The notes under the pieces were generated by a model that worked only from the letters and a program-made list of their open reading frames with translations, was not told the origin of the DNA and made no database searches. A program made the position numbers and the translations under genes. DNA of 64,000 nucleotides from Clostridium sp. OF03-18AA (GTDB lineage Bacteria > Bacillota > Clostridia > Lachnospirales > Lachnospiraceae): assembly GCF_003478035.1 (NCBI RefSeq), contig NZ_QUEP01000003.1:1-64000 (forward strand), in the 5' to 3' direction. Within the stretch, counting starts at the first letter, position 1. Every line of letters begins with the position of its first letter. Shown here in pieces: positions 41,236 to 50,485 of this stretch.

Positions 41236-42222
41236 TCAGGCTTTGACTTTCAGCTTTGCTGCCTGTCTCCTGGAAAACTCATAAATATAAACTGCGGTGC
41301 CGGCGATCAGCTCGATCTGGATCCCGATCTCCCGCTTTAATCTTCCCTTAAAGGAAGGAACACGCTTACAGTTTTTCAGTGTTCTGATCCCCTCAAGGAA
41401 CCCGGCCACATAATCTTTTCCGAATCCCATCTTCTTAAAGAACAGGAATTTCACAAAAGTACCGGCCAGAAGACACGGGGAATTCAAGAGCAGCTGCCAC
41501 CCCCGCATATTCTTATAATTTAAATAGACATTGTTTCTCGCCGCAAGTTTTACCTTGAAGGAGTTATATTTGGAACCGCTGGTCCCGCTTCCCACATGGT
41601 ACACCACCGCTTCCGGACAGAACACATTGTCATATCCGTAAAGCTTCGCACGATATCCCACATCGATATCCTCAAGATACGCGAAGTGCATCTCATCGAA
41701 GTATCCGATCGTCTCAAACACTTCCCTGCGGTAGATCGCCGCGCCGGCACAGGCCGTAAACACGCGGCAGCTTTTTTTATAAAGACCTTCCGGACGTCCG
41801 ACGCCTCGCTGGAATGCCCAGCCAAGGACGCTGTACATGTCTCCGGCATCGTCCATGAGATCCGGATGATACATCTGGATCATCTTGCTGCTGACGGAAA
41901 AGATCTTCTCCGACCGGTCCATGGCCCGCTCCAGCGCTTCCACATAGTGCGGAGCCACTTTCGTATCGTTATTTAAGAGGATCACATACGGAGTATCCGC
42001 CGCCTTGATCCCGACATTGACCGCACCGGAAAAGCCGGTGTTCTCCGGAAGAAAGATCGACGGGATCTGTTTCTCCTTCAGCCACTCCACACTTCCGTCC
42101 GTGGATCCGTTGTCCACCACAAGGATCTTAAAATCCTTTGTCGTCTGTCTATCCAGAGCCTCAAAGCACGGTTCCATAAACGAGAGTCCGTTATAATTCG
42201 GAATTATGATCGTTGTCTTCAT
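41236..42222 (-). CDS. family 2 glycosyltransferase (rhamnosyltransferase-like)
   Basis: The 328-residue product has a GT-A domain with IIIPNYNGLSFMEPCFEALD, VVDNGSTDGSVEWL, the metal site LLNNDTKV and the acceptor motif YFDEMHFAYLEDIDVGYR. It most resembles WbbL-type enzymes that add rhamnose or related sugars to lipid-linked intermediates. The C-terminal 90 residues are amphipathic and may touch the membrane. Its start overlaps the previous glycosyltransferase gene by four bases. Confidence 0.92.
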   Translation of the reverse strand: MKTTIIIPNYNGLSFMEPCFEALDRQTTKDFKILVVDNGSTDGSVEWLKEKQIPSIFLPENTGFSGAVNVGIKAADTPYVILLNNDTKVAPHYVEALERAMDRSEKIFSVSSKMIQMYHPDLMDDAGDMYSVLGWAFQRGVGRPEGLYKKSCRVFTACAGAAIYRREVFETIGYFDEMHFAYLEDIDVGYRAKLYGYDNVFCPEAVVYHVGSGTSGSKYNSFKVKLAARNNVYLNYKNMRGWQLLLNSPCLLAGTFVKFLFFKKMGFGKDYVAGFLEGIRTLKNCKRVPSFKGRLKREIGIQIELIAGTAVYIYEFSRRQAAKLKVKA

Positions 42223-44417
42223 TCGTCTAACGGTACCTCCAGTTTATATGGTTCCCCGATCTTCTCCTTTTTCAGGTCGCGCAGAGCAAAATTTGATTTC
42301 CGCAGCGTCAGGTTCGGGTTGTAATAAGGATCTCCGTTCTTTAAGATATCCGGCCAGCGCTTCGCGAAGGTTGCGATCTCGCGGTTGAATCTCGCCACTT
42401 TCTCCGGAGTGTCCTCAAGACCGCGGGACTTCGATTCGTAATGATGCAGCACCGCATACGGAGCATAGACCACGAGTTTTCCGAGCTTTCTGACCTTCAT
42501 GCAGTAGTCGATATCATTGAATGCGACGGCAAGTTCCTCCGTAAATCCGCCCACGGCGTCAAATACGGAGCGCTTGCTCATCATGCAGGCCGCTGTGACG
42601 GCGCTGTAATCCTGGGCGCACATTGCCCGGTTGAAGTAGCTGTTCTCAGATTTGTGGAGACCGATAAACGTGTGTCCCGCGATGCCGCCGAATCCGATGA
42701 CAACGCCGGCGTGCTGGATCGTATCATCCTCATAGAGAAGTCTTGCGCCGACAATTCCGACGTCCTCTCTCTGGGCAAAGCCGAGCATCTCCTCGACAAA
42801 GTTCTTTGCGATCAGCTCGATATCGTTGTTCATGAACAGAAGGTATTCGCCCTTTGCATGCTGTACGCCGAAGTTGTTGATCGCGGAGTAGTTGAACTCC
42901 CGCTCCCAGCGGACAACGTGTACATTCGGGAATTCCTTCTGGATCTTCTCATAGTAGGTCCATGTCGCCTGTTCTGTGCTGTTGTTCTCCACGATGACAA
43001 ACTCGAGGTTCTTGTACGTCCCTTCCGTCAGCATCGGGCGGATACAGTTGTCGAGATCGACGGTGTGGTCCTTGTTCGGGATGATCACGGAGACAAGCGG
43101 ATCTCCCTTGATCTTAAATGTCGTGTGATAAATGCCGTAGTCCACGCCTTTTTCCACTTTCTCCGCCTCGATCCCCACTCTCTTATAGTGGTCCATGATC
43201 GCGCGGGAACCGGCTGTGAAGGCGTAAAGCTTGCTCTCCGGGTTGCTCGCTGTGGAGTTCGGATGGCAGCGCCAGTGGTATAAGACCTTCGGGATATGGC
43301 AGATCTGCTCTGCATTCTCCGTACAGCGGAAGATAAAGTCATAATCCTGGGCTCCGTCATACTCCGCCCGGAAACCGCCGATTTTATCAAGCAGTTCTTT
43401 CTTCACCACGAACAGATGGCAGATATAGTTGACACTCGTCAGAAGGTCTGGATTGAAATCCGGCTTAAAATGCGGGTCAAACAGTTCATCTCCATCCATA
43501 TCCAGCTTGTCCTCATCGGAATAGAGGACATCACATGATCTGTTTTCATTCAGTTTTTTCGCGCACTCGAAGAGCGCATTCGGTGTCAGACGGTCATCAT
43601 GGTCCGCAAGGACAACAAAATCGCCCTCCGCCATCTCGAGAGCCGCGTTGGTATTACCGGAAATTCCGAGATTTTCGCCCAGAACCTTATACCGGATCCT
43701 GGAATCCTTCTCCGCATATTTCTTTAATACATTCTCAACGCTCTCTCCGGCCGGACTGCCGTCCGCGATGCAGAGTTCCCAGTTTGCGTAGGTCTGCTCC
43801 ACGATGGAATCCAGCATTTCCTTTAAAAACTTCTCCGGAGTCTTATAGACCGGGATCACGATGGAGAACTTCGGCATATACTCAAAGGTCTCTTTTTTCT
43901 GCGCTTCCAGCTCTTCCTCCGACGGTTTTGTGAGATTCCACCACTCTGCGTAGTCGTAATCGTCATCGATTCCCTGGATCTTATGCTTTGATTTTAAGAT
44001 CAGGGCCTTCAGACCATTCTCTTTCAGGAAATCCCAGGCAACATGAACCGTCTCCATATTCATCAGGTTCATAAGTTTCTGGACTTTGCGGTTCGCCGCT
44101 CCTGTCTTTTTGCGGATCATCATATCGCTGTATTTCACGCGGGTCGTCTTCTTCTCCCCGCAGATTACAAGATAGTAGATCTTTCCATGTTCATACGGGA
44201 AACGGATATCAAACCCGAGATCGCGGTCGATGATCTTTTTGTAGTAGATCTGGCTCACGTCGTCCCGCCTTGTCGGAACGATCTTCGCATCCACCGGATT
44301 CCCCGCTTCGTCCTCGATCCGGTATGTGATCACGGAATCCGGGTCATTTTCCACAGCCCAGCCATTTAACTGAATCGTCTGCTCACGGACTCTCATCACT
44401 TCAACACTGTATTTCAT
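42219..44417 (-). CDS. tandem-domain family 2 glycosyltransferase
   Basis: The 732-residue product has an N-terminal beta-rich region (1-165) not seen in simple GT2 enzymes, a first GT-A domain (about 195-400) with FSIVIPVYKTPEKFLKEMLD, IADGS and ADHDDRLTPNALFE, and a second one (about 430-680) with VSVIIPNKDHTVDLDNCI, VENNST and LFMNNDIEL. Two active centres suggest that it adds two sugars or polymerises a repeat. It overlaps both neighbours by four bases, so the three glycosyltransferases are translated as a block. Confidence 0.92.
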   Translation of the reverse strand: MKYSVEVMRVREQTIQLNGWAVENDPDSVITYRIEDEAGNPVDAKIVPTRRDDVSQIYYKKIIDRDLGFDIRFPYEHGKIYYLVICGEKKTTRVKYSDMMIRKKTGAANRKVQKLMNLMNMETVHVAWDFLKENGLKALILKSKHKIQGIDDDYDYAEWWNLTKPSEEELEAQKKETFEYMPKFSIVIPVYKTPEKFLKEMLDSIVEQTYANWELCIADGSPAGESVENVLKKYAEKDSRIRYKVLGENLGISGNTNAALEMAEGDFVVLADHDDRLTPNALFECAKKLNENRSCDVLYSDEDKLDMDGDELFDPHFKPDFNPDLLTSVNYICHLFVVKKELLDKIGGFRAEYDGAQDYDFIFRCTENAEQICHIPKVLYHWRCHPNSTASNPESKLYAFTAGSRAIMDHYKRVGIEAEKVEKGVDYGIYHTTFKIKGDPLVSVIIPNKDHTVDLDNCIRPMLTEGTYKNLEFVIVENNSTEQATWTYYEKIQKEFPNVHVVRWEREFNYSAINNFGVQHAKGEYLLFMNNDIELIAKNFVEEMLGFAQREDVGIVGARLLYEDDTIQHAGVVIGFGGIAGHTFIGLHKSENSYFNRAMCAQDYSAVTAACMMSKRSVFDAVGGFTEELAVAFNDIDYCMKVRKLGKLVVYAPYAVLHHYESKSRGLEDTPEKVARFNREIATFAKRWPDILKNGDPYYNPNLTLRKSNFALRDLKKEKIGEPYKLEVPLDE

Positions 44418-45373
44418 ACTTCCTCCTGCGCAGCCGGCGTGTCAAAATTGATCCGCTCCTCCTCGACAACAAGCGGACGGTGCATCACACGGGTATTGAT
44501 GCTCATGATATACTCGCCGAGCAGTCCGATAAAGAAGATCTGGACCGAACCAAGGAAACACATTCCGATCAGAAGCGGCGCCATACCTGCCGCAAAGCGG
44601 TCCCAGTAGAGGAGCTTCATGATCAGATATACCATTCCGACAAGAAAACTGATCCCGCCGCAAAATGCGCCAAAGAATGTCGCAAGGCGCAGTCCCGCTT
44701 TCGTGTAGGAGGTGAAGCTTAACATCGCCGCATCGTATAATTTATAGAAGTCATTGTGAGTCTTCCCCGCGCGGCGCTTCGGCTGTTCATACGGGATCTC
44801 TTTTCTCTTAAATCCAAGCTCCGCGACAATTCCGCGAAGGAACGGAGTCGGATCATTCAAATTTCTTAACACTTCGATAAACTGTCTGTCATAGAGACCG
44901 GATCCCGTGAAATGTTCGATCTGCTCTACATCAGACAATTTACGGATCAGTTTGTAATAGCAGCTTCTGAGCCAGTACATGACCGGATTTTCTTTGCTGC
45001 TCGTCTTGATCCCGATAACGATCTTATAGCCATTCTCCCATTCATGGACATACTTCGGGATCAATTCCACCGGATCCTGGAAATCTGCGACCATGGAGAT
45101 CACGCAGTCACCGGTTACCTGAAGGATTCCATAATATGGGGAGTTGAACTGTCCAAAGTTTCTCGCATTGAAGATCGCCTTGATCTTCGGGTTCTTTGCA
45201 CAGAGCATCCTGAGCAGTTCTCTCGTCTTATCCGTGGAGTCATTGTCGATAAAGACCAGCTCGTAGTCGTACTGCGGCAGCTCTTTTGTGATGATGCCGA
45301 TGACCGCTTCACTGATCGGAACGACATTCTCCTCCTCGTTATAGCATGGAATCAAAACGCTGATTTTTTTCAT
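44414..45373 (-). CDS. family 2 glycosyltransferase with membrane tail (GtrB/DPM1-like)
   Basis: The 319-residue product has SVLIPCYNEEENVVPISEAV, VFIDNDSTDKTRELL and MVADFQDPVELIPKYV, and two membrane segments near 235-300 (FFGAFCGGISFLVGMVYLIM and LLIGMCFLGSVQIFFIGLLG). This is the form of GtrB/ArnC/dolichol-phosphate mannose synthase-like enzymes that charge undecaprenyl phosphate with a sugar. It is first in the three-gene operon and has its own sigma-A promoter. Confidence 0.93.
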   Translation of the reverse strand: MKKISVLIPCYNEEENVVPISEAVIGIITKELPQYDYELVFIDNDSTDKTRELLRMLCAKNPKIKAIFNARNFGQFNSPYYGILQVTGDCVISMVADFQDPVELIPKYVHEWENGYKIVIGIKTSSKENPVMYWLRSCYYKLIRKLSDVEQIEHFTGSGLYDRQFIEVLRNLNDPTPFLRGIVAELGFKRKEIPYEQPKRRAGKTHNDFYKLYDAAMLSFTSYTKAGLRLATFFGAFCGGISFLVGMVYLIMKLLYWDRFAAGMAPLLIGMCFLGSVQIFFIGLLGEYIMSINTRVMHRPLVVEEERINFDTPAAQEEV

Positions 45374-45425
45374 GTTATATTTTCTTCTTCCTTAAATAAT
45401 TGTTACCTGATCTTTAACTTTTATC

Positions 45426-45453
45426 ATTGTAACCATTTTTTCTGTTTTGTCAA
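45426..45453 (-). promoter_or_regulatory. sigma-A promoter of the glycosyltransferase operon
   Basis: TTGACA (45448-45453), 16 bases and TACAAT (45426-45431) on the minus strand. Confidence 0.75.
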
Positions 45454-45544
45454 TACCGGGCAGTGTTCACGGCATTTTTTGTCGATCCGGATCCGCTATG
45501 CACCACCGTAGCCGGTCCTGCCCGAGTTTCCCCGTTTTTCCTCT

Positions 45545-46498
45545 CTATACGGTCCTTTTCCTGAGTGCGATCATCCGGGTAATGCCGGTCTTAAAGTCGA
45601 CTTCCGGCTTCCATCCCGTCACCGCCTTTAATTTCTCAATGGACGGCATCAGGTTGATCAGACCTTCCGCATTTTCCCCGCGGGTATTGTATCGGGTTTC
45701 GCCCTTTCCGCCGCAGCGTGTATGGATCTCCTCCACGAAATCCTTTAATACCTTTGTCTCCGCGCCTCCGAAGTTAAAGACAGGATTTGAGATCCCCTCA
45801 AATGCCGTTTCCTCCGCCTCGCAGAGCGCCGCCATTCCTCTCGCCAGATCATCGATATAGAGGAAATTCCAGTTCTGCGTGCAGGCGCCGAGGGACATCT
45901 CCCTGTTGTTCAAAAATGCGTCCAGACAGGATTCGACTAACGTCCACGGGTGGTCTCCCGGTCCGTAGGCGCTGAAGATCCGCGCATGAATGTAACGCAG
46001 GCCGAGCTCCCCGCAGAGCGTTTCGCCCTTTTCGCGCATCGCGAGCTTCGCTTCGCCGTAGAGGGATTTCGGCTCGCAGGCCGTCTCCTCCGTGATCAGA
46101 TCCCGGTGCATTCCGTATTCTGCCTGGGATCCGGAGAACAGGAACTTTTTACATCCCAGTGCCTTCGCAGTCCGGATCGTCTCCAGGGAGATCTCCAGAT
46201 TTTTTTCCTGAAGCGCCCGGTCTGTTCTCGACGCACTTCCGGAACCGCCCCAGCCGAAGTGGCAGAAGACATCCTGCGGCTTTGTCACTTTTTCCAGAAG
46301 CTGTTCCGGCTCGGAGAGATCGTTTTCAGTCACGAGAAGCCGCCCGGATAAAAGCGCCTCCTCGTTTCCGTCAAGGATCATGCCGAGTTTTGAGGACGCG
46401 GGGCGCGCGATGGCAGTCACCGTATGTCCTCTCCGCAAGAGTTCCCGAACTGTCGCCGCGCCGACAAAACTCGTCGCGCCTGTCATGATGATATTCAT
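45545..46498 (-). CDS. NAD-dependent epimerase/dehydratase (nucleotide-sugar type)
   Basis: The 317-residue SDR protein has the glycine motif TGATSFVGAA near the start and the catalytic YGEAK (Tyr-x-x-x-Lys) around 145-149, then YIHARIFSAYGPGDHP and WNFLYIDDLARGMAAL, as in UDP-glucose 4-epimerase-like enzymes. It probably makes an activated sugar for the polysaccharide. A GGAAAGGGG lies before the ATG. It lies between the glycosyltransferase operon and the ThDP gene; the R1 repeat separates it from the latter. Confidence 0.9.
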   Translation of the reverse strand: MNIIMTGATSFVGAATVRELLRRGHTVTAIARPASSKLGMILDGNEEALLSGRLLVTENDLSEPEQLLEKVTKPQDVFCHFGWGGSGSASRTDRALQEKNLEISLETIRTAKALGCKKFLFSGSQAEYGMHRDLITEETACEPKSLYGEAKLAMREKGETLCGELGLRYIHARIFSAYGPGDHPWTLVESCLDAFLNNREMSLGACTQNWNFLYIDDLARGMAALCEAEETAFEGISNPVFNFGGAETKVLKDFVEEIHTRCGGKGETRYNTRGENAEGLINLMPSIEKLKAVTGWKPEVDFKTGITRMIALRKRTV

Positions 46499-46524
46499 AT
46501 TATGCTGCCCCTTTCCTCTGGCAA

Positions 46525-46650
46525 ACGCAGCTGTTCAGTACCTTCACAGCTACGAGCAAAAATCCATTCCAAATCGGCTGCGCCGATGGGATTTTTGCCT
46601 TCATTCCTATCCTTTATTAAGGTCAGCGCAGCAAGTGCGCAGACCTGCGT
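46525..46650. repeat. dispersed structured repeat R1, copy 2
   Basis: Positions 46531-46646 match R1 copy 1 (18871-18986) without gaps. The stems are kept although the bases differ: AGCTGT/ACAGCT here against AACTAT/ATAGTT there, and ATCGGC/GCCGAT here against ATCAGC/GCTGAT there. The outer ends form ACGCAG/CTGCGT. It fills the space between the epimerase start and the ThDP gene stop. Confidence 0.8.
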
Positions 46651-46661
46651 CACTGACAAAC

Positions 46662-48638
46662 CTACTTATTTTCCACCAGCGGGATATACATATTCTCCTT
46701 GAGTTCCTCCTCCGGAAGGAACGGCGCAAGATCCTCAAGCGGTACAGATACCATCGTTCCGTCCGGCAGCATCTTCGCAGATGCCTTTGGCTCAAATCCC
46801 TGCTTCATATCAACAAAGATCTCACAGATCACCGGACCTTCCGTCGCAAGTGTCTTCTCCACAGCAGCACCAAGCTCGCTGTTGTGATGCGCCGCCACAT
46901 ACGGATAGCCGTAAGCCCAGGCAAGTTTCTCCATACTCGGGAAGCTTAAGTCATGGCTGTCCACGCCGATTCCGATGAGCGGCTCATGGAAATGGGTCCT
47001 CTGGGTCTGACGGATGGAGTGGTAGCCGCCGTTGTTGATCAGGAAGATCTTGATCCCCATATGATGGTGGATGATCGTCTGGAGTTCCTGAAGGTTCATC
47101 TGGATGCTTCCGTCACCGGTCACAAGGATAATATCCTTTGTATGGTCCGCCACCCATGCACCGATCGCCGCCGGGAGGTCGTAACCCATGGAAGCGATCG
47201 CAGAGTTGCTGATAAACCGCTGTCCTTTCTTCATCTCATAGGCATGTCCGCCTACCACGCACGCGGAGCCGTTGCCCACAACCGTGATCACATCCTCCTC
47301 CACGCGTTTGCTGATCTCCTTGATCGCCGCGTAGACGTTTGCCGGCTCATCATCTCCGGCCTCATAATGTTTCGGCAGAACGACCGGATATTTTTCTTTC
47401 CAGGTCTGGCACTGACGGATCCAGCTGTCCACTGCCTCTTTGTCCTTTGCACCGCCGTTCGGATCAAATTCTTCCTCATCGAGAACGAGTTCAAGCTTCT
47501 CGAGAAGATCCTTCACGTCCGCATGGACCGGCATATCAACGTGGACCGTCGGTTTCTTTAACTCTTCCGCGTCGATATCATTGTAGATCACATACGCTGC
47601 TCTCGCCCATGTCGGGTAATTGTAGCCAACCTGGCGGATGGAAAGACGGCTTCCCAGCGATAATAAGAGATCGCTGTTCTGAACCGCAAAGTTTCCGGCG
47701 CGGTCGCCCATATGTCCGGCACGTCCCACATAGAGCGGATCTGTATCGTACATGCAGTCGATGCTGTTCCAGCCGGTAACAACCGGGATCCCGAGCTTTT
47801 TCACGACTCTTGTAAATACATCAAACGCTTTTCCGATCCGGATCCCGTTTCCGGCATTGATCACCGGACGTTTTGCCTCGCGGACCTTCTTTAAGATCTC
47901 TCTCGCCTGTTCTACTGTCACAGGGTCCGGAAGTTTCACGCGCTTTTCTCCCTGTCCGCTCACATCGGACGGGATCATAGCCGGTTTTCCTTCAATTTTA
48001 TTCATCATGCAGATCGTGCAGCCGGAACATCCTGTTCCATGTCCGGACCAGCCAGTGCCGCCCGCCTCGTAATCATCTTTGTCGAATCCCAGTAAGGATT
48101 CCGTCTCGATATACGCGCCCTGGACATTTAACGGGATGTCCAGCCAGCACGGACCAGGTCTTCCTGTCTGTGCCAGATAAAGGGCCTTTTCCAGGCAGAA
48201 GCGGATCCGCATCGGATCCAGCACCATCTCGCTGTACTTTGTCATACAGTCGATTGCCTTTGTGATCTCAAATTCCTGATCTCCCATCGCGCGGATCCCC
48301 AGACCTGTGCTGTGGGCCGTCGTGTCGTAGCGGACCTGTCCGGATAAAACGAGCATCGGGATCGAGTCGAGCCAGCCGCCGACAACGCCCGTGATCGCGT
48401 TTGTTCCGCCAGGGCCTGTCGTCACGCAGAGCGCGGCGATCTTGTTGTGGATTCTCGCATACGCCTCCGCAGCGATGGCGCATGCCTGTTCATGGTGGTT
48501 AAAATAGCAGTGAAGTCCCGGCTGATGTCCGAGTCCGTCATCCAGGTGCATCGCACCGCCTCCGGTCACCATAAATGCATCGGTGATCCCCTCGTCTACC
48601 AGCTTCTGGGCAATATAATCAGAAACTTTCATTCTCAT
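46662..48638 (-). CDS. ThDP-dependent acetolactate synthase-like enzyme with Cys-rich insertion
   Basis: From ATG 48638 (AAGG upstream) the product is 658 residues; the frame to 48761 is leader. It has the three POX/ALS-type domains: catalytic Glu50 in NHHEQACAIAAEAYAR, the central domain, and the ThDP site GDGSIQMNLQEL with INNGGYHSIRQTQ. Between the first two domains an insertion of about 45 residues carries C204-x2-C207-x2-C210 (GCSGCTIC), not usual in acetolactate synthases (about 560-600 residues). It lies at the end of the polysaccharide cluster with no ilvN, ilvB or ilvC neighbour, so a role in making a branched or modified sugar, as in YerE-type enzymes, is a possible reading. Confidence 0.85.
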   Translation of the reverse strand: MRMKVSDYIAQKLVDEGITDAFMVTGGGAMHLDDGLGHQPGLHCYFNHHEQACAIAAEAYARIHNKIAALCVTTGPGGTNAITGVVGGWLDSIPMLVLSGQVRYDTTAHSTGLGIRAMGDQEFEITKAIDCMTKYSEMVLDPMRIRFCLEKALYLAQTGRPGPCWLDIPLNVQGAYIETESLLGFDKDDYEAGGTGWSGHGTGCSGCTICMMNKIEGKPAMIPSDVSGQGEKRVKLPDPVTVEQAREILKKVREAKRPVINAGNGIRIGKAFDVFTRVVKKLGIPVVTGWNSIDCMYDTDPLYVGRAGHMGDRAGNFAVQNSDLLLSLGSRLSIRQVGYNYPTWARAAYVIYNDIDAEELKKPTVHVDMPVHADVKDLLEKLELVLDEEEFDPNGGAKDKEAVDSWIRQCQTWKEKYPVVLPKHYEAGDDEPANVYAAIKEISKRVEEDVITVVGNGSACVVGGHAYEMKKGQRFISNSAIASMGYDLPAAIGAWVADHTKDIILVTGDGSIQMNLQELQTIIHHHMGIKIFLINNGGYHSIRQTQRTHFHEPLIGIGVDSHDLSFPSMEKLAWAYGYPYVAAHHNSELGAAVEKTLATEGPVICEIFVDMKQGFEPKASAKMLPDGTMVSVPLEDLAPFLPEEELKENMYIPLVENK

Positions 48639-48740
48639 AAGTGAAACCTTCTCCTCTCTCAAACTGTCAGATCCCAGCCATATTGACCTTCCTTTTCCCC
48701 CAGACACATGGCTGAGTCTGCGCCGGGTATACCTTCCTCG

Positions 48741-48769
48741 ATTATACCATGCGGACCGCATACAGTCCA
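48741..48769 (-). promoter_or_regulatory. promoter of the ThDP enzyme gene (extended -10)
   Basis: TGG-TATAAT (-10 at 48741-48746) with TGGACT 17 bases upstream (48764-48769) on the minus strand; the -35 box is weak but the extended -10 is good. Confidence 0.55.
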
Positions 48770-48892
48770 GTAAATCATGTTTTTAACGGAATTTTCAGGG
48801 GATCCCCGGGGCATTTTTTCCCCTTTGTTTTCCGTTTTTTCCACCCGGTGAAATCCTTTCCACGGTGTTCCAGATATGCCAGGAACCCACAC

Positions 48893-48922
48893 TGGAATTC
48901 CGTCATCACAGACTGTTATAAT
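48893..48922 (+). promoter_or_regulatory. promoter of the third cell-wall-binding protein gene
   Basis: TATAAT (48917-48922) with a weak TGGAAT 18 bases upstream (48893-48898) on the plus strand, about 125 bases before the start. Confidence 0.5.
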
Positions 48923-49047
48923 CAGCCGGTAAACAAAAACAACTGTACGGCATGATCTCAGGAGCTGCTGCCGATCCGTCCTGTCCACAAGCTTCTGACC
49001 TGCCGGACAAGAGCATGATTTCATATCAAAAAGGAGAGAAGGATATT

Positions 49048-50376
49048 ATGAAAAAACAGACAAGGATCGCCGCTGTCTTATCCGCAGCAGCATTCATGAC
49101 AATGGTCTCCGGGCTGCCGGCTTACGCTGCATCCCACGGCTGGGTGACAGAAGGAGATGCAAAGGTCTATTACGATGAAGACGGGTACCTCACCACCGAT
49201 GCATGGAGAAAGTGCGGGGAAGACTGGTACTATCTTGGTGAGAACGGTCAGATCGTGACCGATGCGAAGATCGACGAATATTATGTGGACAGCGAAGGAA
49301 AAATGGTGACAAGTGCATGGGTAGAATTAAAGAATGAGGAAGATCCGGACTCCCCGGAGACTCCCGATACCTTCTGGTACTACTTTGAAAAGGATGGAAA
49401 GTCCGCTGTCTCCAAATGGGTAAAATTTGACTCTAAATGGTACTATTTTGACGAGTCCGGCCATATGGCGACAGGAAAGACGGAGATCGACGGAGCTACT
49501 TACTATCTTGGAACAGAAAAAGACGGGGCGATGAAGACCGGATGGATCCGCCTGGAGGAAAACAGTCATGTGCCGGGATCTTCTGAGAGCTGGTACTACT
49601 TTAACTCCGACGGAAAGATGGTGACTACCCAGTATGACAAGAAGATCGACGGAAATTACTACACCTTCATCGACGGAAAAATGCAGACAGGCTGGGTCCT
49701 GATGCCGTCCGGGAGCGATGCGGACGCGACCGACAGCAATGCAGCTGTCCCGAACGTCACAGATTATCAGTACTACGGACCGTCCGGGGACGGAAAACGC
49801 GCCGAAGGTTTTCACTCCATTGAGGGGATTTCCGGGATCCACGAAGCCGACGAGGTGTACACCTTCTGCTTTAAAGCAGGAAAACCATACGTTTCCACGA
49901 AAAAGGGGAATTCTCTCTTCACGATCAACGCGAAAAAATACGCCTTCAGTGATCTCGGCATCATGCAGACCGGAAGACAGATCGTGAATGTGGCGAACGA
50001 TGAGATCGCGAACTTCTGCTTCGGCGAGGACGGCATCATGAAGACAGGAAAACAGACGATCTTCAATGAGGAGACGGGTGAGACCGAGAACTGGTTCTTC
50101 CACACCGACGGCGACAAGAAAGGTCAGGGATACCATGGACTCCGCGACGGCATCCTCTATGTATACGGAAAGAGACAGGACGCCACTGCCGACCAGAGAT
50201 ATGCACCGGCGGACTTAAACGGCACCACCTACCTTGTCGGAACAGCCGGAAATGTACAGAAAGCGTCCGCTTCCTCCACTTCCACAGCGAAACCGGAGCT
50301 TGGACGTGGATATAAAGATATCAAAGATGCGAACGGAACGATCTGGACTGTAAATACGGCCGGTGTCGTCCAGTAA
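49048..50376 (+). CDS. secreted cell-wall-binding-repeat protein, third copy in the window
   Basis: From ATG 49048 (AAAAGGAGAGAAGG upstream) the product is 442 residues with a signal peptide (1-27, cut near AYAAS). Wall-binding repeats start at once (VYYDEDGYLTTDAWRKC, WYYLGENGQIV) and fill most of the protein, some interrupted by insertions rich in Asp, Ser and Pro. There is no N-terminal domain like that of the 21.9-24.3 kb pair, so it is not a close paralogue of them. The last 100 residues have degenerate repeats (WFFHTDGDKKGQGYHGL). Role in the wall is inferred from repeats. A strong terminator follows. Confidence 0.9.
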   Translation: MKKQTRIAAVLSAAAFMTMVSGLPAYAASHGWVTEGDAKVYYDEDGYLTTDAWRKCGEDWYYLGENGQIVTDAKIDEYYVDSEGKMVTSAWVELKNEEDPDSPETPDTFWYYFEKDGKSAVSKWVKFDSKWYYFDESGHMATGKTEIDGATYYLGTEKDGAMKTGWIRLEENSHVPGSSESWYYFNSDGKMVTTQYDKKIDGNYYTFIDGKMQTGWVLMPSGSDADATDSNAAVPNVTDYQYYGPSGDGKRAEGFHSIEGISGIHEADEVYTFCFKAGKPYVSTKKGNSLFTINAKKYAFSDLGIMQTGRQIVNVANDEIANFCFGEDGIMKTGKQTIFNEETGETENWFFHTDGDKKGQGYHGLRDGILYVYGKRQDATADQRYAPADLNGTTYLVGTAGNVQKASASSTSTAKPELGRGYKDIKDANGTIWTVNTAGVVQ

Positions 50377-50396
50377 ACAGGACATTGAATTCCTGC

Positions 50397-50444
50397 GAAA
50401 TAACCGCGGACCTGCTGCCTTTCGCAGCCATCCGCGGTTATTTC
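50397..50444 (+). terminator. terminator of the cell-wall-binding gene
   Basis: GAAATAACCGCGGA and TCCGCGGTTATTTC form a perfect 14-pair stem with an inner GCTGC/GCAGC; it lies 20 bases after the stop. Confidence 0.85.
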
Positions 50445-50485
50445 TATCCACGGCTGCCCGATCAGTTCTGTGCAGCCGCATTCTC

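Larger units (their letters stand above)
48639..49047. other. divergent promoter region, ThDP gene versus cell-wall-binding gene
   Basis: The stretch carries the leaders of both genes and two promoters listed separately. No gene is seen; the open frame from 48952 in front of 49048 is leader because it lacks a ribosome binding site. Confidence 0.5.

Noticed and set aside
42441..43283. 280-residue plus-strand frame opposite the tandem glycosyltransferase
   Set aside because: Antisense to a well-supported two-domain glycosyltransferase; no own initiation signal or known domain.
48952..49047. N-terminal extension of the third cell-wall-binding protein
   Set aside because: The signal peptide and a strong ribosome binding site place the start at 49048.
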